A stretch of 58,895 nucleotides of DNA from Thermosediminibacterales bacterium. Lineage in GTDB: Bacteria > Bacillota > Thermosediminibacteria > Koleobacterales > JARRCM01. Positions 34,280-42,201 of this stretch are shown piece by piece. The DNA lies in NCBI GenBank assembly GCA_029982205.1, contig JARRCM010000011.1, positions 1 to 58,895 on the forward strand, given 5' to 3'. Each line of letters opens with the position of its first letter. The stretch's first letter is position 1. Below the pieces are notes generated by a model. The model saw only the letters and a program-made list of their open reading frames with translations. It searched no databases and was not told the origin of the DNA. Both the position numbers and the translations under genes were made by a program.

Positions 34280-35866
34280 ATGAACAAGCGAATAGCAATA
34301 TTAGGTAGCAGCGGGGGAAACCTATTTAATTTAGGCGGAAAAGACCCCAAGAAATTGCTTAGTGAAATCGTACAACAACTTGAAGCCGCTGGAATGGAAG
34401 TGGGAGCAATTCAGTTTATTGCTGCGGAAACTTCTATGGATCAGGTTAAACCTTCCACAAAGGCCAGTTTATGGTCATGGGATGGTAAAGACTTTAGAAT
34501 TACATTCAGCGGGACCTTACAGGAAGTTAATGAACAGGCAAAGGCTCAGGACAAAGAAATTGCACAACTAATCCTCGCAGGGGAAATTGACGGGTTGATT
34601 CTTGCCAGCGCCGATCCGGATAATACTAATCGGGAAGCAATTAATGCGGCAGCTAAAGCCAAAATACCTGCTGTGGGTACGGGCGGAACTTCAATGGCCA
34701 AAGTTCAATCTCTTGGTCTAAATGTTATCGCAGTTTCCGGAACAACAGGTACAACCAACCGAACTAGAGCTATTGCTAATGTATCGGCATTGGCCAAGCA
34801 CTGGAATATTAAATACCGTCCCACAATTGGAAAGCCAGTTAAGGCAGACACGTCAGGAAGTGCTTTTTCTCGAATAAACTTCCGGGGTATAATGGTTGCC
34901 TCTTTGCCTGGCTTTATAGCTATGGCTCTTACACTTGCTATAAGTAAAATTCCTTTCCTATCATTTTTTAGTGGAGTTTTTGATACTATGATAGGAGCCC
35001 TGCCCGTTATAGTTGCAGCTGTAGCAGCAAAACAGGTTTCAGGTCTTGACGAAGTGGCTATTGTAGCAGGGGTGGTTGCCGGTACGTTATCCATGAAAGG
35101 CGGAATTATTGGTGGTATAATCGGCGGCATAATAGCAGGAATTCTTGTTCAAACATTTCTCATTAAATGTTTTGAATGGCGTTTTCCAGCTACCACTGCA
35201 AATATTGTGTCCGGCGGAATTTCCGGTTTGGTAGGAGGATTGTTTGTTCATTTCCTTATTGCTCCCATTGCATTGGCAGCAGGAAACGGCATAAGGGCGC
35301 TAATTGATAGTGCACTTCAATACAGTCCCATTCTATGCGGTGCATTAGCAGGACTTCTTATCTGGCCTGCAATAATATTTGGAGTCTACCATGCTGCAAT
35401 TCTACCTATTGTCCTTCTTGAAATGGAGAAGACAGGAAACAGCTTTCTTGGAGCAATTGATATGTGTGGTTTGGTAATGGTATCAGCGGGGATTACCCTC
35501 GCAAACATTATTTCTCCAAGAATTAAAGACGAAGTTGCTGTAGCAGCTCCGGGATTCCTAATTAACGTGGGATTTGGTACCTTTGTTGAAGCTGCTTACC
35601 CGTTCATGTTTTCTGATAAAATTGTCTTTGGAGGAGCCCTTATTTCTGCCACCGTTTCTGGAGCAGCTGTTGGTATATTTAATGTAAGGGGTACAGCCTA
35701 TGTTCCCTCTGTAGTAGCACCTGCTTTATCCAATAATCCGGCAGGTTTTGTGATCAGCATCTTGATTGCTATGGGTAGTGCTTTCTTAATCACATTGATG
35801 GCAAACCGGTTATACAACGCAAAGAAAGTAAAAACAAAAAGCCAAGCAGAGGCATTAGAAATATAA
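34280..35866 (+). CDS. PTS EIIC-like permease with unusual N-terminal cytoplasmic domain
   Basis: A 528-residue protein. Residues about 1-190 are soluble: ILGSSGGNLFNLGGKD at the start, a middle with LILASADPDN, and a Gly/Thr-rich segment (VGTGGTSMAKVQ, AVSGTTGTTNRTR, about residues 133-165). Residues about 200-515 form about nine membrane segments with features of fructose/mannitol-type EIIC: AGVVAGTLSMKGGIIGG near residue 265 and the GFGTFVEAAYPFMFSD motif near residue 435. There is no EIIB phospho-cysteine loop or EIIA histidine domain in this protein or next to it. It may be a PTS-derived carrier working without phosphorylation; the substrate is unknown. Confidence 0.72.
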   Translation: MNKRIAILGSSGGNLFNLGGKDPKKLLSEIVQQLEAAGMEVGAIQFIAAETSMDQVKPSTKASLWSWDGKDFRITFSGTLQEVNEQAKAQDKEIAQLILAGEIDGLILASADPDNTNREAINAAAKAKIPAVGTGGTSMAKVQSLGLNVIAVSGTTGTTNRTRAIANVSALAKHWNIKYRPTIGKPVKADTSGSAFSRINFRGIMVASLPGFIAMALTLAISKIPFLSFFSGVFDTMIGALPVIVAAVAAKQVSGLDEVAIVAGVVAGTLSMKGGIIGGIIGGIIAGILVQTFLIKCFEWRFPATTANIVSGGISGLVGGLFVHFLIAPIALAAGNGIRALIDSALQYSPILCGALAGLLIWPAIIFGVYHAAILPIVLLEMEKTGNSFLGAIDMCGLVMVSAGITLANIISPRIKDEVAVAAPGFLINVGFGTFVEAAYPFMFSDKIVFGGALISATVSGAAVGIFNVRGTAYVPSVVAPALSNNPAGFVISILIAMGSAFLITLMANRLYNAKKVKTKSQAEALEI

Positions 35867-35884
35867 ACTATGTAATTATTATAA

Positions 35885-35923
35885 AAGGGGAGTATCCACT
35901 GATAACAGTTTGATACTCCCCTT
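35885..35923. terminator. Terminator between PTS-like gene and 5-formyl-THF cyclo-ligase gene
   Basis: A perfect 12-bp stem, AAGGGGAGTATC (35885-35896) with GATACTCCCCTT (35912-35923), is followed by a T-rich run. It can serve both convergent genes. Confidence 0.85.
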
Positions 35924-35933
35924 CCTTTTGTTA

Positions 35934-36512
35934 TCAAATATCAAATATAACAATTTCTTTATTGGTTATAATACCATCTATTTTCACATCCAACTCATCA
36001 GTAGAAACTCTGCAAAAAAGCTGAAAATCATATGCAAGGGCTATTTTTTTGACCTTTTTCCTCATTTTCATTAAAAATTTATCATAATATCCTGCACCAT
36101 AACCTATTCTCCCACCTTCTCTATCAAAAGCCAATCCCGGCATCAAAATCAAATCTATATCCTCACTGTTAATTTTATGACAGTGTTCTTTAGGTTCCAA
36201 TATTCCGTAATGTCCGGGTTCTAAATCTTTCAAACTGTTAATTTTAAAAACTTCAATACCCCGTTCCTTAGATAAGATTTTAGGTACACATATTATCTTT
36301 TCATCTTTTAATGCATAATTGATAAATCTGTGAGTATCAACTTCACTTCCAAAACTTACGAAAGTAAAGATTGTTCCGGCATTTTTGTAAAACTCACTGT
36401 TAACCAGTTTCTTAAAAATCTGATCATCCCATTCTTTTTTTGTATTAGTATCAAGTAAATCCCTTTTATGCAGTATATATTTTCTAACTTCTTTCTTCGT
36501 TTTTAAATCCAT
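35934..36512 (-). CDS. 5-formyltetrahydrofolate cyclo-ligase
   Basis: A 192-residue ATP-dependent enzyme that converts 5-formyl-THF to methenyl-THF. The N-terminal KKEVRKYILHKRDLLD, FVSFGSEVDT near residue 52, LILMPGLAFDREGGRIGYG near residue 123 and the ATP-loop glycines with YYDKFL are family motifs. ATG 36512 is chosen because GGAGG lies ten bases upstream; a start at 36533 would put that site inside the gene. Confidence 0.93.
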   Translation of the reverse strand: MDLKTKKEVRKYILHKRDLLDTNTKKEWDDQIFKKLVNSEFYKNAGTIFTFVSFGSEVDTHRFINYALKDEKIICVPKILSKERGIEVFKINSLKDLEPGHYGILEPKEHCHKINSEDIDLILMPGLAFDREGGRIGYGAGYYDKFLMKMRKKVKKIALAYDFQLFCRVSTDELDVKIDGIITNKEIVIFDI

Positions 36513-36550
36513 AATTAATTTCCTCCACTCCATGCTCCTAACTTCACAAA

Positions 36551-36627
36551 AAGCGCCTTACGGCGCTTCCGCTAGGGAACCCTAGGTTCAACCCTAGATT
36601 CCATTCGGCTCACCCTAACGGGTGAGC
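36551..36627 (-). repeat. Cluster of three hairpins after the proC-like gene
   Basis: Hairpins: AAGCGCC/GGCGCTT (36551-36557 with 36562-36568); a CTAGG block in three copies (36572-36577 pairs 36580-36585, or 36582-36586 pairs 36593-36597); and GCTCACCC/GGGTGAGC (36608-36615 with 36620-36627). On the minus strand the last hairpin is followed by TTTTTG, so at least that one may terminate the upstream transcript. The loop/box sequences (AGGGTTGAAC, AGGGTTCCC, GCGGAAGC) recall the element at 1837-2260. Confidence 0.6.
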
Positions 36628-36648
36628 TACAGGCTTCGCAGTTGGCTT

Positions 36649-37476
36649 TTATTTGATTTTCAAACTTTTGAGCACTATCTCTGAAACTTCTTTCTCCCTA
36701 GCGGCAGTTACCTTAAAGATTTCTCTTATTATCCGGGGTAAATTTTGTTCTAAAACCTTAATGCCTTCTGCGGTACATCCCCCCGGTGTTGCAACCCGGC
36801 ATATCAGTTCATCAAAGGTCAGTTTCTGGTTTCTAAGGAGTAAAGAAGTTCCGAACATAGTTTCCAAGGCCATAGCATCCGCCAGCTCTTTTTCGATACC
36901 GTGCTCATGGGCCACTCTGGCTAAAGAACCGATCATATAGGCCATAAATGCGGGGCCACAGCTGGTGATATCACCACACAGGCGAAAATGTTCTTCAGCT
37001 ACTGAAAAAGTCCTGCCGATGTGGTCAAGAAGGGCAATCAGTTGTTTTCTTTCACTATCTGTTACCTGCCGGTTAAATGCTATTAAAGTTACTCCATGCC
37101 CAGTAGATTGCGTAACACTGGGATAAATCCGGACAATCTTGCCTTGAATGATGTTATCCAGTTCACTTAATGGAGGTGAAAGCAGTGTTGAAACAATCAG
37201 CTTCTCCCCAGGAAATTTAGTGCCGATCTCATCTAAAAGAAACGGCAGGTCCTGAGGCTTTACACAAATAAATATCCAGTGCGCCTTTTCTATAATTTCA
37301 CTGTTATTTTCAGCCACATGAATTTCCGGAAACTCTTCTTTAAATTTTAACGCTTTTGGTAAACTGCGGTTGAAAATATAAACCTGATTTGGAGCCACTG
37401 CCCCTTTGCCTATTAAACCACGGATGAGCATTCCGCCTAAACTTCCGGTGCCTATGATACCAATGTTTTTTTTCAT
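36649..37476 (-). CDS. Pyrroline-5-carboxylate reductase family protein (ProC/ComER-like)
   Basis: A 275-residue oxidoreductase. The N-terminal Rossmann motif is IGIIGTGSLGGMLIRGL, FICVKPQDLPFLL lies near residue 71, and the C-terminal dimerisation domain has ITSCGPAFMAYMIG near residue 170 and RVATPGGCTAEGIKVL near residue 230. The CGPAF sequence and divergent N-terminus fit the ComER-like branch, linked to late competence or sporulation in Bacilli, but proline biosynthesis is possible. ATG 37476 is chosen because AGGAGG lies 12 bases upstream and it begins directly at the Rossmann strand. Confidence 0.88.
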   Translation of the reverse strand: MKKNIGIIGTGSLGGMLIRGLIGKGAVAPNQVYIFNRSLPKALKFKEEFPEIHVAENNSEIIEKAHWIFICVKPQDLPFLLDEIGTKFPGEKLIVSTLLSPPLSELDNIIQGKIVRIYPSVTQSTGHGVTLIAFNRQVTDSERKQLIALLDHIGRTFSVAEEHFRLCGDITSCGPAFMAYMIGSLARVAHEHGIEKELADAMALETMFGTSLLLRNQKLTFDELICRVATPGGCTAEGIKVLEQNLPRIIREIFKVTAAREKEVSEIVLKSLKIK

Positions 37477-37570
37477 TTTTCTCTTTCTCCTCCTATCTGC
37501 CTTAAGTATATCAAGCCTGGTTCGAAAAGACAATATTTCATCAGGGATCTATGATGGTAAAGATAAATAT

Positions 37571-37624
37571 ATCAAGCTGTATATCATCGATCAACTTGAT
37601 AAAAATAGATTTTTGGTTTATAAT
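37571..37624 (+). promoter_or_regulatory. Promoter and possible operator of sdpRI
   Basis: TTGATA (37596-37601), 17 bases, TATAAT (37619-37624) forms a good promoter. An inverted repeat ATCAAG (37571-37576) with CTTGAT (37595-37600) overlaps the -35 and could be the autorepressor site. Confidence 0.6.
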
Positions 37625-37676
37625 TTAATTAGATATTTTTAAAATTATATAAATTTCTATCAGGAGATGTTATGAA

Positions 37677-37955
37677 ATGAACAAAACCTTTAAAGCGCTT
37701 TCTGATCCAATAAGAAGAAAAATCCTACAACTATTAAATGAAAGAGATTTAACAGCAGGGGAAATAGCAGAGTTTTTTGACATAAGTAAACCTTCCATAA
37801 GCCACCATCTTAACATTTTAAAGAATGCAGAATTAGTTTTATGGGAAAAACAAGGGCAAAACATAGTTTATTCTTTAAATACGACCGCTTTTCAAGAAAT
37901 CGTGAAATGGTTCTATAATTTTAAAGAAAGGAAGAAACACAATGAAACCAAATAA
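37677..37955 (+). CDS. sdpR: ArsR-type autorepressor, SdpR family
   Basis: A 92-residue winged-helix regulator: FKALSDPIRRKILQLLNE at the N-terminus, then the recognition region FFDISKPSISHHLNILKNAELV. It overlaps the next gene, an SdpI homologue, by 14 bases. In Bacillus subtilis SdpR represses sdpRI until sequestered at the membrane by SdpI bound to the SdpC toxin. The same gene pair here suggests the same circuit. There is no metal-binding cysteine motif of ArsR sensors. Confidence 0.88.
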   Translation: MNKTFKALSDPIRRKILQLLNERDLTAGEIAEFFDISKPSISHHLNILKNAELVLWEKQGQNIVYSLNTTAFQEIVKWFYNFKERKKHNETK

Positions 37956-38559
37956 AATATTAATTTTACTTATTATGCTGTCTATTTTAGGAACATTTTT
38001 TGTTTTTAACGATTTACCTGATAGAATTCCAACCCACTGGAATCTGAAAGGAGAAGTAGACTCTTATTCAGGAAAGTCATTTGCTTTTTTCACAGCGTTT
38101 CTGCCTCTAATACTATACATTTTAAGTTTATATTTGCCTAAAATAGATCCGAAAAGACAGTCATATTTAAAACATAAAAAAGCTTATGAAATTGTGATTA
38201 TGTTCATATTATTGTTTTTAATAATGATTCACTGGGCAACTATTTTGTTTTCTTTGGGATACAATTTGGATATAAGCACAGTCGTCAGATGGGGAGTAGG
38301 ATTGTTGTTTATTGTCATAGGAAACTATATGGGACAAATCAGACATAATTACTTTTTCGGTATTAAACTTCCCTGGACTCTTGCGAATGAAACCGTATGG
38401 CGAAAAACACACAGAGTTGGGGGATTCGGATTTATTGTTGTAGGGTTGATATTTATCCTGACTTCTTCCATCATATCTTTCATTTCTCTTATTGTTTTAG
38501 TAATTGGATTAGGTGTATATTCTTATATAGAATTCAAAAAGTTAGAAAGCAAATCTTAG
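37942..38559 (+). CDS. sdpI: SdpI-family membrane protein (toxin immunity/signal transducer)
   Basis: A 205-residue membrane protein. The DUF1648-type N-terminal half has NDLPDRIPTHWNLKGEVDSY near residue 24 after the first helix, and the SdpI half has GNYMGQIRHNYFFGIKLPWT near residue 131 and WRKTHRVGGFGFIVVG near residue 154. About six helices are present. It is translationally coupled to sdpR. No sdpABC toxin genes are present in this window, so it may confer immunity to toxins from neighbours or have another signalling role. Confidence 0.9.
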   Translation: MKPNKILILLIMLSILGTFFVFNDLPDRIPTHWNLKGEVDSYSGKSFAFFTAFLPLILYILSLYLPKIDPKRQSYLKHKKAYEIVIMFILLFLIMIHWATILFSLGYNLDISTVVRWGVGLLFIVIGNYMGQIRHNYFFGIKLPWTLANETVWRKTHRVGGFGFIVVGLIFILTSSIISFISLIVLVIGLGVYSYIEFKKLESKS

Positions 38560-38565
38560 TTTTCC

Positions 38566-38594
38566 TTGAATTAATTGCCCTGATTTGGTATATT
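38566..38594 (+). promoter_or_regulatory. Promoter of the carboxymuconolactone decarboxylase-like gene
   Basis: TTGAAT (38566-38571), 17-base spacer, TATATT (38589-38594), 41 bases before the chosen ATG. Confidence 0.65.
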
Positions 38595-38635
38595 AATATA
38601 TGAGAATATATTTATATAGGGGAGGAGGCAAATTC

Positions 38636-38959
38636 ATGAGAATGTTGGCTGAATTTTTCCCAGAGTTTGCAGAAAAACTTGATGAAATCGACAAACTGTA
38701 CGAAGAAAAAAGAATGATTGATGAAAAAACATATCAATTTATCTGTTTTGCCCTTTCAATTAAAGCAAGATCTAAACCCTGTGTTTTAAAACATTTCAAA
38801 GGTGCCCTGGAAGCAGGAGCTACAGTACAGGAATTAGCATATATCCTTGCACTTGTAATGCGTGAAGCAGCAGGAGCTGACGACTGCTGGACACATGATG
38901 TAATTGGGGATTGGAAAGAAATTCTCAAAGGAAACATAAAATGTGAATGTGAAAAATAA
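38636..38959 (+). CDS. Carboxymuconolactone decarboxylase/AhpD-like protein
   Basis: A 107-residue all-helical protein of the AhpD-like fold. The key segment KARSKPCVLKHFKGALEAGA (about residues 44-63) has one cysteine and a histidine four residues later; the first cysteine of the usual CxxC pair is replaced by arginine or serine, so thiol-disulfide activity is doubtful. Further Cys residues lie at DDCW and in a CECEK tail. ATG 38636 has GGGGAGGAGG seven bases upstream; the in-frame ATG at 38600 has no ribosome site. It forms its own unit with promoter and terminator. Confidence 0.85.
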   Translation: MRMLAEFFPEFAEKLDEIDKLYEEKRMIDEKTYQFICFALSIKARSKPCVLKHFKGALEAGATVQELAYILALVMREAAGADDCWTHDVIGDWKEILKGNIKCECEK

Positions 38960-38986
38960 TGCCAAGTATCTTGGCATTATTTTTGT
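38955..38986 (+). terminator. Terminator after the AhpD-like gene
   Basis: A 12-bp perfect stem (38955-38966 with 38970-38981, AATAATGCCAAG/CTTGGCATTATT) is followed by a T-run. It overlaps the stop codon. Confidence 0.88.
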
Positions 38987-39008
38987 CTCAAATATAAGAG
39001 GAAGACTC

Positions 39009-40262
39009 CTAATGGAGCCTCCCTCTTATCTTCTTTCCTTCTTTTAACCCTTTTAACTGTGGATTAAGAATAACAAAATCTCCTTTTTCTAACCCTTCTA
39101 CAATAACTACATCTCTATCGTTTTCAAATCCCCTTTTCACAGGCTGGATTTCAGCCTTACCGTTCCTCACTACCCATAAGGCATATCCGTCTCCATATGG
39201 GAATAAAACAGTTTTTGGCACAACAAGTTTGTTTGCTCTCTTTTCCGTCGTAAACTCAACATCCAGCTTATATCCCGGGTATAGTTCTAAAGTTTTGGGT
39301 ATTTTAGGCTCTACCGTAACTTTAACACGCTGTTCCTCCAGCCCTAAAGCCGAAGTTTTTTCTACAGCAAATGGGGCTATTTTTTTAACACTGCCCTCGA
39401 AAACTATATCTTCATTTTTTCTGTCTTGAATCAGTTTTACTTTCATTCCGGGGTAAATGCTGTTTACGTCTTCTGTAAGGACATATACTTCAACTTCATA
39501 AGAACCCTTCTGAAAAACTGTCATGATAGGAGAATTGGGATTTACAAACTCGCCTTTTTCAACCGACAAATTTGAAACAATGCCGTCTATAGGAGAGACG
39601 ATATTACATTTATTGATTTTATATTCCAGCAGCTCGATTTGAGCTTTTAAAGCTTCTTTTCTTCCTGTATAATACTGTTTTGTCCCGCTTGTAGGTTTAT
39701 ATGTTTCATATAATAAAGATAAGGCCTCTTTTTGCTGCTGAAGATTGTTTTTTGCTTTTTTAACCAAATTTTGTGCGTCCTCATACTCACTCTTTGAAAC
39801 AGCTCCTTCACTGTATAGTTTCTCAATTCGTTCAAAATTGATTTCAGCGGTCTCTAAATCCCGCTCTGCCTGTTCTACCAGCAGCTGCTGACTTTTTATC
39901 TTTGATTCATACGGTTCCTGATATGTGCTATATTCTTCACCCTGAATGCTTTTAAGCTGCGCCTTTAACTGTTCCAATTGAAAACCGAACTCTTTTGAAT
40001 CTATGACTGCAAGCAAATCCCCCTTTTTTACTTTCTGCCCCTCTTCAACAGGAATCTTCACTATTTCCCCTCCGTACATGGAATAAATAGTGCGTTCCAC
40101 TTTGGCGATAACTTTTCCTTCCTCTTCAAAAGTTTTGGCGATAGAACTCGGTTTTACTTCTAACAAGTCTGCTTCTAAGCCCTTGTTTGTCTCATACAAA
40201 ATAAATCCGGCAATAAAAACAGCAGTTATAATTCCCAAAACAACCTTCCATTTTCTTTTCAC
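39009..40262 (-). CDS. HlyD/MacA-type efflux adaptor protein
   Basis: A membrane-anchored periplasmic-adaptor-like protein of about 417 residues. An N-terminal helix (WKVVLGIITAVFIAGFIL) is followed by the first lipoyl half (GGEIVKIPVEEGQKVKKGDLL), a long coiled coil (about residues 100-220, with EQAERDLETAEINFERI), the second lipoyl half (SPIDGIVSNLSVEKGEFV) and beta-barrel domains. GTG 40262 follows AGGTGA by six bases; GTG 40271 is an alternative. Adaptors of this type work with MacB/FtsX-like ABC permeases, but the adjacent permease gene is broken and no ATPase gene remains here, so the export function is probably lost or served by another locus. Confidence 0.85.
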   Translation of the reverse strand: MKRKWKVVLGIITAVFIAGFILYETNKGLEADLLEVKPSSIAKTFEEEGKVIAKVERTIYSMYGGEIVKIPVEEGQKVKKGDLLAVIDSKEFGFQLEQLKAQLKSIQGEEYSTYQEPYESKIKSQQLLVEQAERDLETAEINFERIEKLYSEGAVSKSEYEDAQNLVKKAKNNLQQQKEALSLLYETYKPTSGTKQYYTGRKEALKAQIELLEYKINKCNIVSPIDGIVSNLSVEKGEFVNPNSPIMTVFQKGSYEVEVYVLTEDVNSIYPGMKVKLIQDRKNEDIVFEGSVKKIAPFAVEKTSALGLEEQRVKVTVEPKIPKTLELYPGYKLDVEFTTEKRANKLVVPKTVLFPYGDGYALWVVRNGKAEIQPVKRGFENDRDVVIVEGLEKGDFVILNPQLKGLKEGKKIRGRLH

Positions 40263-40282
40263 TTCAATCACCTGCTTCCCTT

Positions 40283-40881
40283 TTATTCTCTTGTTTTCAG
40301 GGTATCTGCCAAACTTAATTTTTTGATTTTCCCTGCAGCAACCCGTTGGGCAATCCAAATAGAAGCCGTTGTAACAATAAAAGCCATCAGAAATGAAGAA
40401 GCTGTCATACTAGTAGGCATTGTATAGATATCATTGCTTATTGCCTTTGACATTCCTGAAAGCATCGAAACATCAGTTTTTGAATCAGGTCGTTCATGGA
40501 CCATGTGAGTCCCAATACTGCAAAGCTAAACATGATACCTAAAAAAACAAACATACTGCGTCCTTTGTTTCGAGATATATTTCTAACTGCCATTTTACCC
40601 TGGACCGTCAGCATGTTCCAGAAAAAAGAAATCTTTTCAAGCAACACTTTCTTCCCTATAGGTGGGGCCGGAGGTTTCATAGCCTCTGCAGGTTCTAAAG
40701 TAAGAACCTTTTTACATCCCTGATATCCGGCAACTATAGAAAACAGCAGTGAAAGCAAAATACTGAAAATCAAATATAATGGTGAAAATTTACTGCTTAA
40801 CCCCGGCATATTAAAAAACATCTGATATAACGAAGTAAAAGGATATGACAGCGCGATTCCCAAAAGCCCTCCGATTTCCTC
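40283..40881 (-). pseudogene. FtsX/MacB-type ABC permease, collapsed
   Basis: Two frames read parts of one large permease. The upstream part (40881-40438, starting EEIGGLLGIALSYPF right after a TAG) has helices and the linker EPAEAMKPPAPPIGK, then the second-half start VQGKMAVRNISRNKGRSMFV. After a frameshift near 40440-40504, the second frame gives only the C-terminal end (TASSFLMAFIVTTASIWIAQ and LSLADTLKTRE). The first helix, both large extracytoplasmic domains and several helices are missing, so this is a multiply deleted pseudogene. Confidence 0.82.
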
Positions 40882-40925
40882 CTAAAAACAAAAGGGTCAA
40901 GAAGGATTCTCTCTCAAAATCCCTC

Positions 40926-41126
40926 TCAACCCTTATTTCTCACGCATTCTCTAAATTTTCCTTGTTCCTTTAAACCATCCTTTTGCTCTCCGCTTTTTCG
41001 ATAATACTCAAGGATGTATTCATCTATTTTTTGACTTATTTTCAAAAGAATTTCCTGGCTCATGTTCATATTTGCCGCATTAGCAAGGATAGTTCTTGCT
41101 GTTTCTATTTTGTTTTTTATGCTCAC
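40926..41126 (-). CDS. Spo0E-like sporulation regulatory phosphatase (copy 1)
   Basis: A 66-residue protein of the Spo0E-like aspartyl phosphatase family: a first helix IKNKIETARTILANAA, then the signature SQKIDEYILEYYRK with the SQxxD motif. In Bacillus these proteins dephosphorylate Spo0A and delay sporulation. GTG 41126 (or 41129) follows GGGAGTGA. A longer frame starting at 41207 would read through the promoter and is rejected. It is divergent from an XRE regulator, and the same pair recurs at 54856-55513. Confidence 0.8.
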   Translation of the reverse strand: MSIKNKIETARTILANAANMNMSQEILLKISQKIDEYILEYYRKSGEQKDGLKEQGKFRECVRNKG

Positions 41127-41161
41127 CACGTTCACTCCCTGCAAAAAATACCACAAACATA

Positions 41162-41190
41162 ATTTTACATCATACATTGGCATATTGCAA
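41162..41190 (-). promoter_or_regulatory. Promoter of Spo0E-like copy 1
   Basis: Minus strand: TTGCAA (41190-41185), 17-base spacer, TAAAAT (41167-41162). The same promoter with the same spacing is conserved in copy 2 (55032-55060). TATTGCAAATA around the -35 is nearly palindromic and may be an XRE operator. Confidence 0.7.
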
Positions 41191-41270
41191 ATAATAAATA
41201 TATTCAAACAGCAAGTTCAGATAGAACAAAAACTCAGATAAACTATTGAGGAGTAAGGAGTGAATAAAAA

Positions 41271-41654
41271 ATGAAGAAAAATCCGGAAATAAACAACAAG
41301 GCGATTGGACAGAGAATACGGGAAGAAAGAAAAAAACTGGGGCTTTCGCGGGAAGAGTTTGCAGAAATCGTAGGGCTTTCAGATTATTATGTCGGTCAAT
41401 TAGAACGCGGAGAGCGGCGGATGAGTCTACCTGTTTCGGTTAAAGTTGCCAGTTGCTTACATGTTTCTTTGGATTATCTGATTTTGGGAAAAACCTCTAG
41501 TAAGGGTTACTATGTTTATGATGCCCGTAATGTTTATAAGGCATGTGACAGTGATAAAGACAGTGAAATAATCAATTTGCTCAACAAGTGCTCACCTATA
41601 GAACTAGAGTTGATTAAAAAACTTATAAAAACTATCCTTCCTTATATGAGGTAA
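41271..41654 (+). CDS. XRE-family regulator (copy 1)
   Basis: A 127-residue DNA-binding protein. The helix-turn-helix covers residues about 13-67 (GQRIREERKKLGLSREEFA, YYVGQLERGERRMSL). A C-terminal helical tail (about 85-127) has CDSDKDSEIINLLNKCSP and IKKLIKTILPY. It is divergent from a Spo0E-like gene, with which it shares the intergenic region, suggesting control of it. It is about 75% identical in protein to the copy at 55127-55513. Confidence 0.88.
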   Translation: MKKNPEINNKAIGQRIREERKKLGLSREEFAEIVGLSDYYVGQLERGERRMSLPVSVKVASCLHVSLDYLILGKTSSKGYYVYDARNVYKACDSDKDSEIINLLNKCSPIELELIKKLIKTILPYMR

Positions 41655-41670
41655 CTAACCGCCTGTTCCA

Positions 41671-41707
41671 CTTTCCGACCCCCCCCTTTTTTTTTGGAGT
41701 CGGAAAG
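41671..41707. terminator. Hairpin with long homopolymer loop after XRE copy 1
   Basis: CTTTCCGAC (41671-41679) pairs with GTCGGAAAG (41699-41707). The loop contains a run of C followed by nine T. Probably a terminator between the convergent XRE and ACT genes; the homopolymers are prone to length errors. Confidence 0.55.
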
Positions 41708-41730
41708 CAAACAAGCAGGATGCCTAAGTT

Positions 41731-42162
41731 TTACAATGAAGCTATATCATCACTTCCATATATCTTTATACCGGCTGATTTCAGTGCTTCCACGGCTTTT
41801 TGGGGGTCTTCCACGCGAAACAAGATGAGGGCTTTGTCTTCATTTCTCTTTATAAACGAGTAAAGATATTCCACGCTTACTTCTGCCTGCTGCAGCACCT
41901 GAAGTGCATGGTTTAATCCTCCCGGCTCGTCCTGTACCTCTACCGCCAGCACTTCAGTGGTACTTGCGGGGAATCCGGCCTGCTTCACGGCAGCCATTGC
42001 TTCTTCGGGCTTGTTTACTATCATGCGGAGTATACCAAACTGTGTTGTATCTGCTATGGATATGGCGCTAATATCAATGCCCTTATCCGCAAGCACCTTG
42101 GTGACCGCTGCCAGCCTTCCAGGCTTGTTTTCCAGGAAAACCGATATCTGCTTTACAAACAT
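41731..42162 (-). CDS. Tandem ACT-domain protein
   Basis: A 143-residue protein made of two ACT domains, at about residues 2-66 (KQISVFLENKPGRLAAVTKV) and 72-140 (EVQDEPGGLNHALQVLQQAE). ACT domains bind amino acids. It is the last gene after two PaaK-type ligases and IorAB, a frequent arrangement in anaerobes, and may sense an aromatic amino acid for that pathway. It has no DNA-binding or catalytic domain. Confidence 0.9.
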   Translation of the reverse strand: MFVKQISVFLENKPGRLAAVTKVLADKGIDISAISIADTTQFGILRMIVNKPEEAMAAVKQAGFPASTTEVLAVEVQDEPGGLNHALQVLQQAEVSVEYLYSFIKRNEDKALILFRVEDPQKAVEALKSAGIKIYGSDDIASL

Positions 42163-42201
42163 GTCAAACCCTCCATTCCATATTATAATTAAAACGCTTC
42201 A

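Noticed and set aside
41127-41207. N-terminal extension of the Spo0E-like gene copy 1
   Set aside because: It would be translated from the conserved promoter and intergenic DNA; the GTG with GGGAGTGA at 41126-41129 fits the family start.
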